A stretch of DNA of 64,000 bases from Trebonia sp963737285 (GTDB lineage Bacteria; Actinomycetota; Actinomycetes; Streptosporangiales; Streptosporangiaceae), in the NCBI GenBank assembly GCA_963737285.1, contig CAVTRT010000003.1, positions 3,410,001-3,474,000 on the forward strand, read 5' to 3'. The notes under the pieces were generated by a model that worked only from the letters and a program-made list of their open reading frames with translations, ran no database searches and was not told the origin of the DNA. Each line of letters begins with the position of its first letter. Positions within the stretch are counted from its first letter, which is position 1. The translations under genes were made by a program, and so were the position numbers. This document shows positions 61,680 through 64,000 of the stretch, one piece after another.

Positions 61680-62327
61680 ATGAGCGTGCGGCATGCAATG
61701 CTGGCGCTACTGAGCGAGGGGCCGAAGTACGGGCTCCAGCTCCGCGAGGAGTTCGAGACCCGGACCGGCGAGGTCTGGCCGCTCAACGTCGGCCAGGTCT
61801 ACACGACGCTGCAGCGCCTTGAGCGGGACGGCATGGTGGAGTCCGATGGCGATTCCCCGGACGGCCCCCAGAAGGCCTACCGGATCACCGAGGCCGGCGG
61901 CGGCGAGCTGGTTTCGTGGCTCCGGACCCCGCCAGACCTCAGCTCCCCGCCGCGGGACGAACTGGTGATGAAGGTGCTCGTCGCGCTGCGGGTCCCGGGC
62001 GCCAGCGTGGCCGACATCATCCAGGTGCACCGCCGGTACCTGGTGCAGCTCATGCAGCAGTGGACCCGCATCAAGGAAGACAGCGACCCCGCGGACCTGA
62101 ACCTGGGCCTCGCGGTAGACGCCGAGCTCTTCCGCCTCGATTCGGTCGTCCGATGGCTGAACGCCGCGGACGGCCGCGTCAAGCGCGCGACGGCAGACCA
62201 TGAGCCTTCCGGCGCGCCCCCCGCAGCCCCCGACGGCAATACCCCCGGCGGGGCGAGCGCCACTGCCGAAGGGCGCGACCAATGGCCGCTGCCCCGCCTC
62301 CGAGCACACGTAAGGACGCGTCGATGA
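61680..62327 (+). CDS. PadR family transcriptional regulator with C-terminal helical domain
   Basis: This 215-residue regulator has an N-terminal winged helix SVRHAMLALLSEGPKYGLQL, QVYTTLQRLERDGMVESDGD and a C-terminal vinculin-like helical domain (ADIIQVHRRYLVQLMQQWTR). The tail after residue ~180 is Pro/Gly/Ala-rich. AGGAG 7 bases before the ATG at 61680 sets the start. Its TGA overlaps the ATG of the ABC transporter by 4 bases. It should repress the transporter and sense a transported toxic compound. Confidence 0.92.
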   Translation: MSVRHAMLALLSEGPKYGLQLREEFETRTGEVWPLNVGQVYTTLQRLERDGMVESDGDSPDGPQKAYRITEAGGGELVSWLRTPPDLSSPPRDELVMKVLVALRVPGASVADIIQVHRRYLVQLMQQWTRIKEDSDPADLNLGLAVDAELFRLDSVVRWLNAADGRVKRATADHEPSGAPPAAPDGNTPGGASATAEGRDQWPLPRLRAHVRTRR

Positions 62328-64000
62328 GCTCATCGAACACGATGCCGACCGGGGGGACGACCCCCCAAGCCCCCCGGGGCACGGCCAATGGAAGTGCGAG
62401 CGTGCCGGCCATGCTTGAGCTGCGCCAGGTCTCCAAGTCCTACGGGCAAGGGGACGCCGAGGTGCACGCGCTGCACGAGGTCAGCCTCGTCGGCCTAGCC
62501 GGCGAGATGGTGGCGGTGATGGGACCAAGCGGCTCTGGCAAGAGCACGCTGCTCACCATCGCGGGCACCCTGGAAGAGCCCACGACCGGCGAGGTCCTGC
62601 TCGCCGGCCAGCCTGTCAGGGCGATGTCGAAGAAGGCCAAGGCTCAGCTGAGAAGGCGCACGATCGGCTACGTCTTCCAGGACTTCAACCTGCTGCCCGG
62701 CCTGACGGCGGCGGAAAACGTGAGCCTGCCGCTGGAACTGGATGGCACCTCCGCTCGCAAGGCACGGGTCGCGGCCCTGAAGAGACTCGACGGCCTAGGC
62801 CTGGGCAATCGCGCCGGGCACTATCCGGATCAACTGTCCGGCGGTGAGCGGCAGCGGGTCGCGATCGCCCGCGCGATGGTCGGCGAGCGCCGGCTCCTGC
62901 TGGCCGACGAGCCGTCGGGCGCGCTCGACTCGGCCAACGGCGAGGCTGTCATGCGCTTGCTGCACAGCGCGTGCAAGGACGCCGGGATGACCGCCATCGT
63001 CGTGACCCACGACGCGCAACTCGCGAGCTGGGCCGACCGGGTGGTCTTCATCCGCGACGGCCGCATCACCGATCAGACTGTCCCGGCCGCCGGCCCGGAG
63101 TCCCTGCTGGCGACGGCGAAGCCCCGGGAAGTGAGCACCGCCACCTTGGATCAGCCAGGGACAAGGCGACCGGAAGGAGGCGGCGTCCCTGCCCGCCGCG
63201 CGGTCATCCGCTGGGCCATCCGGCTGCTGCGCCACGAGTGGAGGCAGCAAGCCCTCATCTTCGCGCTCATCACGGTTGCGGTGGCCGCGACGTTCATTGC
63301 CTCGGCGGTGACAACGACCACCCCGGCCAGCGCGGCCGGCACGCTCGGCACCGCGCAGGACGCGGCCACGTTCTCCGGGACAAGCTCGCGGATCGCGGCC
63401 GGCATCGCCGCCATCCAAAAGCGCGTCGGGCAGACCGACGTCATCGAGAACCAGCAGGTGGCCGTCCCCGGCTCGGTGGCGACATTTGACCTGCGCTCCC
63501 AGAATCCGCACGGCCCGTTCGGCCAGCCGCTGCTGAGCCTGGTCAGCGGCAGCTATCCGACGACGGCAAGCCAGGTCGCGGTGACCAGCGGAGTCGCCGC
63601 TGACTTCAGCCTCAGGGTCGGCGGCACGTGGACGACCGGCGGCATCACCCGGACCGTCACCGGCATCGTGGACAACCCGCAGGACCTGCTCGATGAGTTC
63701 GCCCTCGTCATCGGTGGCCAGGTCACCAGCCCCGACCAGGTGACGGTGCTGTTCGACGCGGGGAAGACGAGCCTTGCGGCGATCAGCGCGCTGCTGCCCA
63801 GCGGGTCCACCGTGTCCGACGCCCAGTCCCTGGCCAACCAGAACGTTATCAACCCCGAGACGATCTCGATCGCCGCAGCCGTCCTCGGCATGCTGCTCAT
63901 CGCCCTCGTCGGCGTCGGCGGCTTCACCGTGCTGGCCCAGCGCCGCCTCCGCTCGATCGGCATGCTCGCCGCCCAAGGCGCGACGCCGCGCCATATCCGG
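62324..64000 (+). CDS. ABC transporter, ATPase fused to FtsX-like permease (3' end outside window)
   Basis: At least 559 codons are visible. After a ~29-residue flexible start, the MacB/LolD-type ATPase begins at MLELRQVSKSYG. It has Walker A GPSGSGKST, a Q-loop GYVFQDFNLLPG, the signature LSGGERQRVAIA, Walker B RLLLADEPSGALD and the H-loop VVTHDAQLA. Near residue 290 the same frame enters a membrane permease: a first helix (ALIFALITVAVAATFIASAV), an outside domain, and the first helix of the FtsX block (AAAVLGMLLIALVGVGGF) just before the window ends. ATPase and permease in one polypeptide is less common than two genes. Start overlaps the padR stop (ATGA). Confidence 0.92.
   Translation, partial: MSSSNTMPTGGTTPQAPRGTANGSASVPAMLELRQVSKSYGQGDAEVHALHEVSLVGLAGEMVAVMGPSGSGKSTLLTIAGTLEEPTTGEVLLAGQPVRAMSKKAKAQLRRRTIGYVFQDFNLLPGLTAAENVSLPLELDGTSARKARVAALKRLDGLGLGNRAGHYPDQLSGGERQRVAIARAMVGERRLLLADEPSGALDSANGEAVMRLLHSACKDAGMTAIVVTHDAQLASWADRVVFIRDGRITDQTVPAAGPESLLATAKPREVSTATLDQPGTRRPEGGGVPARRAVIRWAIRLLRHEWRQQALIFALITVAVAATFIASAVTTTTPASAAGTLGTAQDAATFSGTSSRIAAGIAAIQKRVGQTDVIENQQVAVPGSVATFDLRSQNPHGPFGQPLLSLVSGSYPTTASQVAVTSGVAADFSLRVGGTWTTGGITRTVTGIVDNPQDLLDEFALVIGGQVTSPDQVTVLFDAGKTSLAAISALLPSGSTVSDAQSLANQNVINPETISIAAAVLGMLLIALVGVGGFTVLAQRRLRSIGMLAAQGATPRHIR

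Overview
This is high-GC, GTG-start-rich chromosomal DNA with dense coding in both directions. The gene content points to a filamentous or soil actinomycete. It includes mycothiol biosynthesis (MshB), DprE1, an F420-type luciferase-like oxidoreductase, a class E/F-like sortase, SpoIIE/RsbW-type signalling, a mycobacterial-type Sdh1 operon and large secreted multi-domain glycosidases. I cannot fix the genus from this sequence alone. Streptosporangiales- or Catenulispora-like lineages are a reasonable guess.

Layout. 1-9.6 kb: the end of one succinate dehydrogenase/fumarate reductase operon, then mshB with a small membrane gene, a divergent S9 peptidase, and a second, complete sdhCAB operon closed by a strong terminator. 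9.8-17 kb: a secreted GH25 muramidase with lectin modules, divergent from uppP, which carries a ~190-residue Gly/Tyr/Gln repeat insertion. A perfect 10-7-10 dyad lies between the two. typA and small actinobacterial genes follow, one of them frameshifted. 17-25.7 kb: a signalling block made of a response regulator, a poly-HAMP hybrid kinase, a divergent RsbW-GAF-SpoIIE phosphatase (frameshifted), a MarR regulator, an HD-domain protein and a coiled-coil protein. 25.8-32 kb: a secreted GH3 glucosidase with lectin module, DprE1 (with Ala at the benzothiazinone-target Cys site) and a secreted protein of unknown function. 32-35 kb: a csoR-copZ-copA copper operon with a palindromic operator. 35-38 kb: a wall-anchored stalk protein, a 15-bp minisatellite, a sortase and an MFS exporter. 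38.4-46.2 kb: a D-amino-acid PLP enzyme, a GH15 glucoamylase and a CBM6/F5-8C/beta-helix protein. 46.2-53 kb: padR-membrane protein-esterase operon, a frameshifted polytopic membrane protein, RNase HII, a DEDDh exonuclease, a decayed Rpn-type nuclease gene, truncated hemoglobin and a glyoxalase-fold protein. 53-64 kb: a very large polytopic membrane protein with a lectin-like tail (frameshifted), a palindrome-rich gap, GNAT, LhgO, an intergenic repeat cluster, an aldo/keto reductase plus LLM oxidoreductase pair, and a PadR-ABC/FtsX cassette that runs off the end.

Three themes stand out. The first is cell-envelope and polysaccharide work: muramidase, lipid carrier recycling, arabinan precursor synthesis, sortase and three glycosidase-type secreted proteins that share the same putative Ig module. 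The second is short in-phase tandem repeats (15 or 21 bp) inside and between genes. The third is a set of four genes each broken by one base at a G/C run, which may be assembly error or real decay. No CRISPR array, tRNA, rRNA or intact mobile element was seen.
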